The position numbers and the translations under genes were made by a program. Of a stretch of 45,141 nt of DNA, positions 9,996 through 19,800 are shown one piece after another. Origin of the DNA: an uncultured Odoribacter sp. (lineage in GTDB: Bacteria > Bacteroidota > Bacteroidia > Bacteroidales > Marinifilaceae); assembly GCA_944321165.1 (NCBI GenBank), contig CALUKE010000022.1:1-45141 (forward strand). The letters run 5' to 3'. The first letter of the stretch is position 1; each line of letters opens with the position of its first letter. The notes beneath the pieces are model-generated. The model was not told the origin of the DNA and did no database searches. It saw only the letters and a list, made by a program, of their open reading frames with translations.

Positions 9996-12371
9996 TTAAA
10001 ACGGATAGCCAATAGCTATATTAAATACAGATTTCTTAAAACCACCATTACGATTCAACAATACAAAACGTTGCCCTTCCAATTGGGCCGGATCATGCAT
10101 TTTCACTCCCAAATCAAAACGAAGCAGGAAAAAATTCACATCCAGACGTACCCCTAAACCGGTCCCGACAGCAATCTGTCTGTAAAAATCAGAGGTCAGC
10201 AATGCTCCTATCCGATTTTCAAAACGATTGATGTTCCACACATTCCCGGCATCTAAGAACAAGGCTCCCTCCAACAGCCAAAACAGTTTAAAGCGATACT
10301 CCACATTCGCCTCCATCTTAAAATCACCGACACTATTCGGATAATCATCCAAGGGAGCATAAGCCCCCGGTCCCAACGTCCTCGACTGCCAGGCCCGAAT
10401 ATCGTTTGCACCGCCACAATAATAGGCCTCCTCAAATGGTAAGGCCTTCATATTTCCATACGGATAGCCGCAACCCAAAAACAAACGATAAACCACCGTA
10501 TTCGCTTTATTCAGGTAATGATTGAAACGATATTCCCCATCCGCCTTTACAAACTGTGCATAACGCACCCCCAACAATTTATAGTACTGTTCTTCATTTG
10601 CCAAGGTTTTACTGGCATGAAAAAGCTTATCCATCGCCAGCAAGAAATTACCCGAAGTTTCCAAATTACCGCGAAAATAATTAAAATTCCGAGTAGAATT
10701 AACGACTTGATCCGTATACACCGCAGAGAAATTTGCCGATAAAATCATATGATTGGTATAAGCACTTTTGATGTATTCGTTTTTCAATTCACTGATAAAA
10801 CTGGAATCCACACTCGGCATCAATACATAATTCAAATCAATCAAATCAAAATTATAACGCCACTTATTATCCGCCCTTCGCCAAAGATATCCGAATTTGG
10901 CACTGGCAACCCGACGCTTATAAAACTGGGTATTTTCCTGACTGTAAGCCAGAGAAATCGATGTTTTGGGTGCATAATTCCGGCGAAACTCGTCCAAACG
11001 AAATATCGGCAACCAAAACTGAGGCGTCACCAATTTCAACTCTGTCCCCATTTCGGTAGTACTGAATATCTCATTTTCCCTCAATTTCTCTTTCTTCAAA
11101 GCCCCCCACACACTCAAAGTCAGATTTTCTCCGCCATGAAACAGATTTCGGTGATTGTATGCAAAATTTCCTCCGACCCCGATGTTTCCGGAATTATTCG
11201 TTCCTTCCAGAAAAACATTGTAAGATTGTCTTTTCAAAGGAGTCAGCTGAATTTCACAAAACAACTGCGGCGTTCCCTGCTCATCCGTATCTTCCCTGAA
11301 AATGATATTGATGAATTTAAACAGATTCAACGCCTGCAAACGAGCATACGAATCAGCCACCTTTTTAACATCATACCACTCTCCTTTCCTAAACTGAATG
11401 GTTTCCAGTATGACAGGAGGCTTTATCTTCATCGGTTCCCGATACACGATCCCATACCCTTCATAAAAAATTTGACGATAGAGCGAATCTACGCCATTCA
11501 TCACCGACAGCGGGTCATAATCCAAATTCACCTGAATATATCCGATTTTATATTTTTGATAAGCGGTCGTATCACTACCTAAAATTCCCATTTCCAGATA
11601 GGCCTGTTCTGGCCGGCCATTCTGTACCGTATCAGCATAATATTGAATATAATCCTTCGAAAAATTAAAATAACCGTTCCGACGAAGCATATAAGTAACT
11701 CTCTCCCGTTCCTCTTCCAAAACCTCCACATCCAGGGGCATTTCTCGACGCAAAAGAGTATGACTGGAATCCTGCAATACCAATTGCATCAAAGGTTCCT
11801 CTTCCGACAATACCCTGGCCGTAAAAGCACTGTCCGGCCGAAAAGCAAAATCTCTTACCCGAGTCATCGGTCCGGGTTGCACCCGATACAAAACATGGGC
11901 TTTCTTTTTTTTATACCAGACCGAATCGCTGACCATCGCCTTGTAATAGCCTTTATTGTTCAGATACAAAGTCAATTGCGACAAACTCCGTTCTGTCAGA
12001 AAAGGACTGTAAATCACCGGCGCCTCCCCAATGGATCGTAACCATTTATTCAAACGTTTATTTTCATCCTTACCGCTCAAATTATACAATCCCAAATGGA
12101 AACGGGCCACTCCTAAAATACGGGTATTGGGACGTTGTCGGATCGTTTTTTTCAACGCAGAGGCACTCACTGTCTTATCCGCCATTTCCACCTTCACCCG
12201 ATTCAACAGATATTCATCCTTTCCGACATAACGGGTCGGAGAACAAGCAGACATTCCCAACAGAAGACAAACAGTCATCCATAAACAAAGACTCTGTTTT
12301 CCCCTTATACGGCAGTATTTTCGGCAGATAAAATCTTTCGGAACAATCTTATATGGGACCCACTTCTCCAA
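9996..12371 (-). CDS. TamL-like outer-membrane lipoprotein (BamA/TamA superfamily), copy 2
   Basis: The frame encodes 791 residues with the same plan as the gene at 506-2824: lipobox LLGMSAC, a periplasmic POTRA-like region, and a C-terminal barrel with YYCGGANDIRAWQSRTLGPG and FLDAGNVWNI. It is a divergent paralogue, not a recent duplicate. The start is uncertain. The frame begins at TTG (12371). The next ATG (Met32) would leave only about eleven residues before the lipobox Cys with no basic n-region, while the TTG start gives a long but basic n-region. I keep the TTG. The gene heads the minus-strand cluster and is divergent from the RNA methyltransferase. Confidence 0.85.
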   Translation of the reverse strand: MEKWVPYKIVPKDFICRKYCRIRGKQSLCLWMTVCLLLGMSACSPTRYVGKDEYLLNRVKVEMADKTVSASALKKTIRQRPNTRILGVARFHLGLYNLSGKDENKRLNKWLRSIGEAPVIYSPFLTERSLSQLTLYLNNKGYYKAMVSDSVWYKKKKAHVLYRVQPGPMTRVRDFAFRPDSAFTARVLSEEEPLMQLVLQDSSHTLLRREMPLDVEVLEEERERVTYMLRRNGYFNFSKDYIQYYADTVQNGRPEQAYLEMGILGSDTTAYQKYKIGYIQVNLDYDPLSVMNGVDSLYRQIFYEGYGIVYREPMKIKPPVILETIQFRKGEWYDVKKVADSYARLQALNLFKFINIIFREDTDEQGTPQLFCEIQLTPLKRQSYNVFLEGTNNSGNIGVGGNFAYNHRNLFHGGENLTLSVWGALKKEKLRENEIFSTTEMGTELKLVTPQFWLPIFRLDEFRRNYAPKTSISLAYSQENTQFYKRRVASAKFGYLWRRADNKWRYNFDLIDLNYVLMPSVDSSFISELKNEYIKSAYTNHMILSANFSAVYTDQVVNSTRNFNYFRGNLETSGNFLLAMDKLFHASKTLANEEQYYKLLGVRYAQFVKADGEYRFNHYLNKANTVVYRLFLGCGYPYGNMKALPFEEAYYCGGANDIRAWQSRTLGPGAYAPLDDYPNSVGDFKMEANVEYRFKLFWLLEGALFLDAGNVWNINRFENRIGALLTSDFYRQIAVGTGLGVRLDVNFFLLRFDLGVKMHDPAQLEGQRFVLLNRNGGFKKSVFNIAIGYPF

Positions 12372-12388
12372 ATCTCAAAAAATGTTAC

Positions 12389-12396
12389 TATTTTTG
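12389..12396 (+). promoter_or_regulatory. Candidate -7 box for the RNA methyltransferase
   Basis: TATTTTTG matches the Bacteroidota -7 consensus TAnnTTTG and lies 65 bases before the ATG at 12462. I see no convincing TTTG at -33, so this is tentative. Confidence 0.25.
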
Positions 12397-12461
12397 TACA
12401 GACTCTGAATTGCTTTTTATTCAGGATAAGACCACGTCCAATCAATGTAGAGGCTCAAATC

Positions 12462-13226
12462 ATGCTAAGCAAACAGATAACAAAAATAGTCCAAAACCTT
12501 GAAAAAAAGAAATTCAGGGAAAAATATAATCTCTTCAAAATCGAAGGAGAAAAATTAGTGGGAGAACTCCTTCATTCCTCCCTGAAAATTCACACCCTGA
12601 TCGCTTTTTCAAGCTGGATCGAACAAAACAAAAAAGTCCTGTCCAACGTAAATACAATCGCAGTAGACGAACGGGAAATGCATGGAATATCGAATTTTCA
12701 ATCTTTACCCCAAGTCATTGCCCTGGCTGAAATTCCCGATTATCCGTACGAACCGGAAGCAGTAGCAGATTCGTTATCGCTGGTATTAAACGGTATCCAG
12801 GATCCGGGCAACTTGGGAACGATCCTGAGGGTAGCCGACTGGTTCGGCATTCGGCATGTTTTTTGTGATGAAAATTGTGCAGGAATCTATAATCCCAAAT
12901 GTGTCCAGGCCAGTATGGGTGCAGTTTTTAGAGTTCGTGTCTTTTATACGAAATTACCTGAATTTCTATACGGGCTGAAACAAAAAAACCTGCCTGTCTA
13001 TGGTACGTTTTTAAACGGAGAAGATATTTATAAAGCGACATTGAGTACCCGAGGACTCATCGTCATGGGAAACGAAGGAAAAGGAATATCAAAAGAAATC
13101 GAGGCACTGACCGATCGGAAATTAACGATCCCCAGTTTTGCCGGTCACGCAGGATCCACGGAATCTTTAAACGTCGGAGTTGCAACAGGCATTGTTTTGT
13201 CTGAATTTAAAAGAAGAATCGATTAA
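12462..13226 (+). CDS. TrmH/SpoU-family RNA 2'-O-methyltransferase
   Basis: A 254-residue SPOUT methyltransferase that would transfer methyl from AdoMet to a ribose 2'-OH in rRNA or tRNA. An N-terminal substrate-binding extension (about 1-95) starts with a Lys-rich helix and resembles the RNA 2'-O-ribose methyltransferase substrate-binding domain. The catalytic knot carries the three SPOUT motifs: NGIQDPGNLGTILRVADWFG, IVMGNEGKGIS, and the C-terminal IPSFAGHAGSTESLNVGVATG. The asparagine of motif 1 and the SLNV core of motif 3 are present. Motif 3 carries a few extra residues (GHAGSTE) relative to the usual spacing. The target RNA cannot be assigned. Confidence 0.9.
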   Translation: MLSKQITKIVQNLEKKKFREKYNLFKIEGEKLVGELLHSSLKIHTLIAFSSWIEQNKKVLSNVNTIAVDEREMHGISNFQSLPQVIALAEIPDYPYEPEAVADSLSLVLNGIQDPGNLGTILRVADWFGIRHVFCDENCAGIYNPKCVQASMGAVFRVRVFYTKLPEFLYGLKQKNLPVYGTFLNGEDIYKATLSTRGLIVMGNEGKGISKEIEALTDRKLTIPSFAGHAGSTESLNVGVATGIVLSEFKRRID

Positions 13227-13245
13227 TTACTAAAAAACCGAATCC

Positions 13246-13815
13246 ATGAAAAAGTTTTTTATTTTATTATGCATTTGCTGTTTTGGATGGGGTGCCATGG
13301 CGCAATCGCCCATCAACCTGGGAATCCACGGAGGCGTTTCCAGTAACCGAATAAAATTGAAAGACATACCTGATTTTAAAACCAAAGACAATTCCGGTTA
13401 CATGCTGGGTGCATTCATGCGTGTCAATATTGGAAGTTTATATATAGAACCGTCTTTCAACTTCTCACATAAAAAAAGTACTGTTCAGACAAAAAGCGAA
13501 GAATCAGAAGATTTCAATTTAAAATTAAATACTTTTGATCTCCCCGTCATGTTAGGATTCAAATTAGTAGACTTTACCGCATTCAAACTGAGGGCTTACC
13601 TTGGACCGGTGCTCTCGGTCGGTGATGTCAAAAACTTGAAAAAATTGGGAGATATCAGCACAGATAAAACCAACTGGCATGGAAAAGTCGGTGTCGGCAT
13701 TGACCTCTGGAAACTGACTTTCGACATCGATTATGAAAAAGCATTCAAAGATTTGGGGCATGAATTGAACGCCCCCCGTTCTTTCAACTTTACCTTAGGA
13801 TTAAAAATCATTTAA
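13246..13815 (+). CDS. Small outer-membrane beta-barrel protein (PorT/OMP_b-brl_2 type)
   Basis: A 189-residue protein with a clear signal peptide (basic start MKK, hydrophobic core, cleavage after AMA before QSP). It has alternating hydrophobic strands such as GSLYIEPSFNFSH and a final strand SFNFTLGLKII ending near the C-terminus. This is the usual form of the small porin-like barrels common in Bacteroidota. The function of the individual protein is unknown. It follows the methyltransferase by 19 bases, probably on the same transcript, and is closed by a strong terminator. Confidence 0.8.
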   Translation: MKKFFILLCICCFGWGAMAQSPINLGIHGGVSSNRIKLKDIPDFKTKDNSGYMLGAFMRVNIGSLYIEPSFNFSHKKSTVQTKSEESEDFNLKLNTFDLPVMLGFKLVDFTAFKLRAYLGPVLSVGDVKNLKKLGDISTDKTNWHGKVGVGIDLWKLTFDIDYEKAFKDLGHELNAPRSFNFTLGLKII

Positions 13816-13845
13816 TTTTGCCAGCATATTAAATTAACGACAGTC

Positions 13846-13886
13846 AACACCCCAAAAGCTTAATATAAGACTCTTGGGGTGTTTGT
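13846..13886 (+). terminator. Terminator after the outer-membrane barrel gene
   Basis: AACACCCCAA (13846-13855) pairs perfectly with TTGGGGTGTT (13874-13883) around an 18-base loop, with a short T tract after it. It separates the barrel gene from the methionine operon. A second small perfect hairpin (TTTCCTG/CAGGAAA, 13907-13924) is followed after ten bases by a run of Ts. Confidence 0.8.
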
Positions 13887-14027
13887 AAATCCGCCTCTAT
13901 CATCATTTTCCTGTCACCAGGAAACGTTAACGTATTTTTTTCTCCGATATTCATTTGGTTTTTCAAAATATTTCCTGTTTCTTTGTCACGTCCATTCAAT
14001 CCGTAAGAAAGATTGTTTGAATTATAA

Positions 14028-14112
14028 AGAGGAGTTGAGAGACTGGGCTCTGTGAAACTCCGACAACCTCCGGACTTTCCGAAAGGTGCCAAAACCCGAC
14101 CTGAACTCAGGA
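14028..14112 (+). promoter_or_regulatory. SAM-I (S-box) riboswitch
   Basis: The sequence carries the S-box core. A 5' P1 strand GAGTTGAG (14032-14039) sits before GACTGGGCTCTGTGAAACTC, then CGACAACC, and later GAAAGGTGCCAAAACCCGACC before the 3' P1 strand CTGAACTC (14101-14108). These blocks match the family order GACUGGCCC-UGAAACC-GCAACC-AAGGUGCUAA. It stands upstream of an operon for homocysteine and methionine synthesis, the expected target. The 3' P1 strand can alternatively form a CCTG-AACT-CAGG hairpin. I see no strong terminator directly after it, so control may act on translation or through a downstream element. Confidence 0.82.
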
Positions 14113-14136
14113 GTTATAATTTAAAACAAAAGTAAG

Positions 14137-14241
14137 ATGAAAAAAGCAGATTATTCTACACACATTACGAACCGGAGAAACCGGAATCTTAAATTCTTCT
14201 CACTTTTTGTATCTTCAATGGACATGCGCTGCATGCGCTGA
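14137..14241 (+). CDS. 34-codon ORF after the SAM riboswitch, possible leader peptide
   Basis: ATG at 14137 opens 34 codons ending at TGA 14239-14241. The peptide begins MKKADYSTHITNRRNR and ends SSMDMRCMR. Met is codon 28, 30 and 33 and Cys is codon 32, so the sulfur amino acids are packed just before the stop. It lies 25 bases after the riboswitch and 212 bases before the first methionine gene. I infer a translated leader whose ribosome position could report Met or Cys charging. No known family is recognised. Chance is possible because the ORF is short. Confidence 0.4.
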   Translation: MKKADYSTHITNRRNRNLKFFSLFVSSMDMRCMR

Positions 14242-14453
14242 TCTTTTATACCTTTTTCCGACATATGGGCTTCTGCCGCTACGAGGTAGCGAACCGGAGT
14301 CATACCTAACGGGCCATATTCATTCTGCAAAGGATCGAAGTATCCAAACGAAACATGATTAATGATTTTCACAGCATTATACATGATTCGACGGAAGACT
14401 GTCAGACCTACCGCACAACGATGGCTCTTTTATAAACATTCAATCCAAACATT

Positions 14454-15596
14454 ATGAAAACATACGCAGAAATCAATGAAAAAATAAAAAACGGTACCGC
14501 CGTAGTACTGACGGCCGAAGAAGTGGCCGAACTATCCAAAACCTTATCACCGAAAGAAATTGTCGACAAAGTCGATGTAGTAACCACGGCCACTTTCGGT
14601 GCGATGTGTTCTTCCGGTGCATTTTTAAATTTCGGCCATTCCAACCCACCGATCCGCATGGAAAAAATCGAATTGAACGGCGTCAGAGTAAGCGGTGGAC
14701 TGGCTGCAGTCGACACCTATGTAGGAGCAACCGACTGCAATCCCTCTTCTCCGGCCTATGGAGGGGCTCACATTATCGAAGATCTGGTCAACGGCAAGGA
14801 CATACTGCTGGAAGCCTGGGGGAAAGGGACAGACTGCTATCCCCGGAAACACATCAAAGCCGTCATCAACAAAAACAGCATCAACGAAGCGATTTTATAC
14901 AATCCGAGAAACTGTTATCAAAATTACAACGTAGCCACCAATACTACCGACCAGATCAAATATACCTATATGGGCACCCTGCTACCCAAAATGAGGAACG
15001 CATCCTACAGTTCTGCCGGTGAACTTTCACCGCTGCTCAACGATCCGGAATGCCGGACCATCGGCCTGGGTACTCATATTTTCCTGTGTGGTACAGAAGG
15101 ATATGTCACCTGGAACGGAACTCAGTTCAATACCACCAAACCGGTCAATGAATTTGGCGTCCCCATTGGTAATGCCCGTACTATTGCCGTCGTCGGAGAC
15201 TTGAAAAACATGAGTTCCCAATATCTGAGAGGAGCCTACATCGAAAAATACGGCATCACCCTTTATGTAGGCATTGGCATTCCCATTCCCGTACTGGACG
15301 AAGATCTGGCCCGGCGGGTTTCCATCCGGAACGAGCAAATCGAAACAGCAATTGTCGATTACGGACAAGGGGGCCAGGTCCTCGGCAAAACAAATTACGC
15401 CGCCTTACACAGCGGTTTCATCCATATAAACGGTCATAAAGTGAGAACAGCTCCGCTTTCGAGTCTGGCCAAAGCCCGGGAAATCGCCCAGGTACTGAAA
15501 CAATGGATTCAAAAAGGAGATTTTCTGTTAACAGAACCAGTCCGTCCAATGCCTGTACAAAGCAGTTTGAAAGGACTTCAGGCCTGTGATGAGTAA
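14454..15596 (+). CDS. HcyBio-family L-aspartate semialdehyde sulfurtransferase
   Basis: This 380-residue protein belongs to the HcyBio family (COG1900, formerly DUF39), known from Methanosarcina MA1821. With its partners that enzyme makes homocysteine from aspartate semialdehyde and reduced sulfur, without acylated homoserine or cystathionine. Conserved stretches seen are TTATFGAMCSSGAF (Cys52), GATDCNPSSPAYGGA and AWGKGTDCYPRKH (Cys128). Cys52 and Cys128 are good candidates for the catalytic pair. The archaeal protein is longer, with C-terminal CBS domains, and these are absent here. It heads a plus-strand operon behind a SAM riboswitch, followed by its NIL-ferredoxin and UPF0280 partners. 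Confidence 0.88.
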   Translation: MKTYAEINEKIKNGTAVVLTAEEVAELSKTLSPKEIVDKVDVVTTATFGAMCSSGAFLNFGHSNPPIRMEKIELNGVRVSGGLAAVDTYVGATDCNPSSPAYGGAHIIEDLVNGKDILLEAWGKGTDCYPRKHIKAVINKNSINEAILYNPRNCYQNYNVATNTTDQIKYTYMGTLLPKMRNASYSSAGELSPLLNDPECRTIGLGTHIFLCGTEGYVTWNGTQFNTTKPVNEFGVPIGNARTIAVVGDLKNMSSQYLRGAYIEKYGITLYVGIGIPIPVLDEDLARRVSIRNEQIETAIVDYGQGGQVLGKTNYAALHSGFIHINGHKVRTAPLSSLAKAREIAQVLKQWIQKGDFLLTEPVRPMPVQSSLKGLQACDE

Positions 15597-15632
15597 GTAA
15601 TGAAAAAATGAACCTTGAAAATTAGAAACACC

Positions 15633-16046
15633 ATGATAAAGAAAGTTGTATTATCGTTCCCGGTAGATGCCACCGACCGTTCTTTGACTTACGACCTCGT
15701 AAAACAATACGATATACGGATTAATATTCTAAAAGCGGAAATTCAAGCCGGGAAATCCGGTAATTTGCTGGTGGAACTCGATGCAGAACCTGATAAATTG
15801 GATCAAGGAATCGCTTATTTGATCGAAAATGGAGTTACAGTAAGTCCGGTTTCCAGTAAAGTTTCCTACGATGCCAGCCTCTGCATCGATTGTGGTAACT
15901 GTGTCTCAGCCTGTTTTGCCCATGCGTTGACCATCGGCGAACCGGACTGGAAACTGCACTTCAATCCGGATAAGTGTATTGCCTGCAAACTGTGTCTGAA
16001 ATCTTGTCCGCTCAAACTATTCCGTATCGAATTTGCAGAAGCCTGA
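15633..16046 (+). CDS. NIL domain plus two [4Fe-4S] ferredoxin protein
   Basis: A protein of 137 residues from the ATG at 15633; the open frame extends to a TTG at 15615, which I do not use. Residues 1-75 form a NIL domain, a small fold also found in methionine ABC transporter ATPases. Residues 80-128 are a 2[4Fe-4S] ferredoxin with Cys84, 87, 90, 94 and Cys115, 118, 121, 125. It matches the architecture of Methanosarcina MA1822, the partner of the HcyBio enzyme, which probably supplies electrons or sulfur handling for homocysteine formation. The gene follows HcyBio by 36 bases and precedes UPF0280 by 3. Confidence 0.88.
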   Translation: MIKKVVLSFPVDATDRSLTYDLVKQYDIRINILKAEIQAGKSGNLLVELDAEPDKLDQGIAYLIENGVTVSPVSSKVSYDASLCIDCGNCVSACFAHALTIGEPDWKLHFNPDKCIACKLCLKSCPLKLFRIEFAEA

Positions 16047-16049
16047 ATC

Positions 16050-16796
16050 ATGGAATACGTAAACCGTACCTACCGTCAACATTTCCGACAAGACCGGTGG
16101 ACTTATTTCGCCATCGAACATAAGGAAACCGACTTGTATATCGGGGTCGACCGGACCTCCTGGCATCCGGAGCTCCCCGAGTATACCGCACATTTTATCC
16201 GGGAACTTCGCCGGGAAATGGACGAATGGATTGTCTGCCATCCGGATTATGCCCAGGCATTGATCCCCTGGAAGGCCGATTCGGAAGCGCCCGAAATATT
16301 CCGAAAGATGTCGCAGGTATCTCAAAAAAGCGGTATCGGTCCGATGAGTGCCGTCGCCGGAGCTGTCGCTCAAAAAACCGGCGAAGCCATTCAAAAAAGA
16401 TTCGGAGTCAAAGAGGTCATCGTAGAAAACGGAGGTGATATCTATACAGCCCTGTGCCAAGACATCGACATCTCCGTATTTGCCGGCCACTCTCCTCTTT
16501 CCGAAAAAATAGGTTTACACATCGAAGCGGCTTTTGCCCCTTTGGGCATCTGCACCTCTTCCGGGACCGTCGGTCCTTCGCTGAGTTTCGGAAAAGCCGA
16601 TGCCGTCATGATTATCTGCCAGGACACCTCGCTGGCCGACACCTATGCAACCGCATTCGCCAATACCATACAAACAGCGGATGACATCCAGAGCTGCATC
16701 GAAAAAATCAAAGAAAAACAAGAAATTCTGGCAGCCATGATCATCAAAGATGATAAAATGGGCATCTGTGGAAACTTCGAATTAAAACTGTTTTAA
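16050..16796 (+). CDS. UPF0280 (COG2122) ApbE-like protein
   Basis: A 248-residue protein of the UPF0280 family, which shares the fold of ApbE flavin transferases. Landmarks are SGIGPMSAVAGAVAQ, VIVENGGDIY and GICTSSGTVGPSLSFGKADAV, all typical of the group. A COG2122 protein (MA1715 in Methanosarcina) has been tied by genetics to the same direct homocysteine pathway as HcyBio and NIL-ferredoxin proteins. Its chemistry is unsettled. It begins 3 bases after the ferredoxin gene, and the three-gene order repeats the functional set known from archaea. Confidence 0.87.
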   Translation: MEYVNRTYRQHFRQDRWTYFAIEHKETDLYIGVDRTSWHPELPEYTAHFIRELRREMDEWIVCHPDYAQALIPWKADSEAPEIFRKMSQVSQKSGIGPMSAVAGAVAQKTGEAIQKRFGVKEVIVENGGDIYTALCQDIDISVFAGHSPLSEKIGLHIEAAFAPLGICTSSGTVGPSLSFGKADAVMIICQDTSLADTYATAFANTIQTADDIQSCIEKIKEKQEILAAMIIKDDKMGICGNFELKLF

Positions 16797-16826
16797 CCCG
16801 GACTCCCGAATAAAAAAGAAAAAAAC

Positions 16827-19800
16827 ATGGAAAAAGAATATACACTACAAGAAACGATCAAACAACGAATCTTGATCCTGGACGGAGCGATGGGTACGGC
16901 CATTCAACAACTTGGCTTGACAGAAGCCAATTTCCGGGGGTCGGAATTCGCAAACCATCCGGTAAACCTGAAAGGGAATAATGATATACTGAACCTGACA
17001 TGTCCGGACCTCATTCGGCAAATCCACCAATCCTATATCGATGCAGGTGCCGATATCATCGAGACCAACACCTTCAACTCAAACGCAATTTCCCAGGAAG
17101 AATACCAAGGGGAATCGCTGATTTATCGGTTGAACTACGCCGGTGCGAATATTGCCAAAAACCAAGCCCTACAGGCAACACACAAAGTATATGTAGCCGG
17201 CAGCATGGGCCCGACCTCCAAAATGCTCTCGCTATCGCCGGACGTCAACCGACCGGAATTTCGCCCGGTCGATTTCGATACGCTGGCCACCACTTATGCA
17301 GAACAGGTGCGAGGCCTGATTGATGGCGGAGCTGACCTGCTTCTGGTCGAGACCGTCTTCGACGGTCTGAATGCCAAAGCAGCCCTGTATGCCATCGAAC
17401 AGGTCCAGCGGGAAAAAGGGAGCAGCCTTCCGGTAATGCTATCGGCCACCATCAATGACAAGAGCGGGCGCACCCTGACCGGTCAAAGCCTTGAAGCCTT
17501 GTATACAGCTGTATCCCATTATCCACTGTTCAGTTTCGGGCTGAACTGTTCATTCGGAGCCACCGAATTGCAACCCTTTATTGAACGGTTGGCCAAACAA
17601 ATCCCTTGTCCGCTCAGTCTCTATCCCAATGCCGGTCTACCGAACGAAATGGGAGAATACGAAGAAAGTCCGGAAGTAACAGCGACCTGCCTTCAACGCA
17701 TGGCCAGCGCCGGTTTACTCAACATTGCCGGAGGTTGTTGCGGTACAACGCCTGCTCACATCCGGGCTATCCGGAAAGCCCTGGAAGGAATGGTCCCCCG
17801 TTGTCTGCCGGTTCTATCCCCACAACTTACCGTCAGCGGTTTGGAAAAAGTCATCATCGACAAAACCCAGAACAATTTTATCCATGTCGGTGAACGGACC
17901 AACGTAGCCGGATCGGCTAAATTTGCCAAACTGATTCACGCCAAGGCATACGAAGAAGCGGCCCAGATTGCCCGTAAACAAATCGAAGACGGAGCCGACA
18001 TCATCGACATCAACATGGACGATGCGATGCTGGACAGCGCTGCAGAAATGGCTACTTTCATCCGCTATATCAGCAATGACCCCGATATCGCCCGAGCCGC
18101 TCTGATGATCGACTCCTCCGACTGGCAAACAATCCTGGCCGGTTTGAAAAACGCACAAGGGAAATGCATCGTCAATTCCATCAGTCTGAAAGAAGGAGAG
18201 ATCCGCTTCCTGGAAAAAGCCCGGGAAATCCACCAACTGGGAGCAGCCGTCGTCGTTATGGCTTTCGATGAAGAAGGACAGGCCGTCACCTATCAACGCA
18301 AAATCGACATTTGTGCCCGGGCCTTCCGTCTCCTGACCGAACAAGCCGGATTTCAGGCAGAAGATATTATTTTCGATGTCAACATACTGGCCATCGGTAC
18401 AGGCTTGGAAGAGCATAACAACTATGCCGTCGATTTCATCCGGGCCGTCGCCTGGATAAAAGCCAATCTACCAGGCTGCCGGACCTCCGGAGGCGTTTCC
18501 AACCTATCCTTCTCCTTCCGCGGCAATAATCCGGTTCGGGAAGCCATGCATTCGGTTTTCCTCTATCACGCCATTCAGGCCGGTCTGGACATGGCCATTG
18601 TCAATCCCGCCATGTTACAAGTATACGACGAAATAGAACCGCAACTGCTAAAAACCGTAGAGGATGTCGTTCTAAACAGACATGCCGAAGCCACAGAATG
18701 CCTGATCGACCTGGCGGAACAGATCAAAGGTCAGAAAAGCACAGAGGGGAAAACAGTCAAAAACGAAGAATGGCGTCAGCGTCCTCTAAACGAACGCCTC
18801 AGTTACGCCCTGATCAAAGGAAATACAGAATACCTGCCGGTCGACTTGGCGGAAGCTTTGACAGTCTACTCCTCACCGGTGGGAATCATCGAAGGACCGC
18901 TGATGCAAGGCATGGACAAGGTCGGCAACCTGTTCGGCGAAGGGAAAATGTTTTTACCCCAGGTCGTAAAATCAGCCAAAGCAATGAAAGCAGCAGTAGC
19001 CATTCTGCAACCCGAAATAGAGAAACACAATACCATCCAAGGCCAAAGCGCAGCCCGACCCAAGGTAATCCTGGCCACGGCCAAAGGGGATGTTCACGAC
19101 ATCGGGAAAAATATCGTTCACATTGTATTGACTTGCAACAATTTTGAAGTCATTGACTTGGGCGTAATGGTCGACAATCAACGAATTATTGAGGCAGCAA
19201 AAGCATACCAGGCAGACATCATCGGTGTCAGCGGACTGATTACGCCCTCTCTGAACGAGATGGAAACCCTTTGCGAACTGTTGCAAAAAGAACAGTTGGC
19301 TATCCCGTTGATTGTCGGCGGAGCCACTACCTCCTCCGTACATACCGCCGTAAAGTTAGCCCCCAAATACGACTACTGCGTCATCCAGGGAGGCGATGCA
19401 TCCCGTACCGCAAACATCATCAAACGGCTGCTGTCCGATCGGGAAAATTATATTCAACAGATCAAAACAGAGCAGGAAAAAATCCGGCAACAATATTACA
19501 GCAAACAAAACACACTGATCAGCTATCAGGAAGCCCAAGCCCATGCGCCGGTATTTTCCCCGGAAAGTTTTCGACTTCCGGCCGGTTTCGGAGAACACCA
19601 TCTATTTGCCAGACACCTGGATCTTCGGGAACTGATCGACCGAATCGACTGGACACCATTTTTTCACTTTTGGGGATTTAAGGGCAAATTCCCGGAAATC
19701 ATCCACCAAAATGAAGAAGCGGACCGAACTTATCAGGCTGCGTTGGAAACATTGGGAAACATCGTGGCAGGTCAGGAATTCGATGCCTCTGTCATTGTCA

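Noticed and set aside
10749..11582. 277-codon plus-strand frame inside the second TamL-like gene
   Set aside because: It lies wholly within a recognisable TamL-like protein on the minus strand and shows no motif of its own.
14151..14384. 77-codon minus frame between the riboswitch and HcyBio
   Set aside because: It lies antisense to the leader of the methionine operon and shows no motif. The plus-strand leader ORF explains the region better, though neither is proven.
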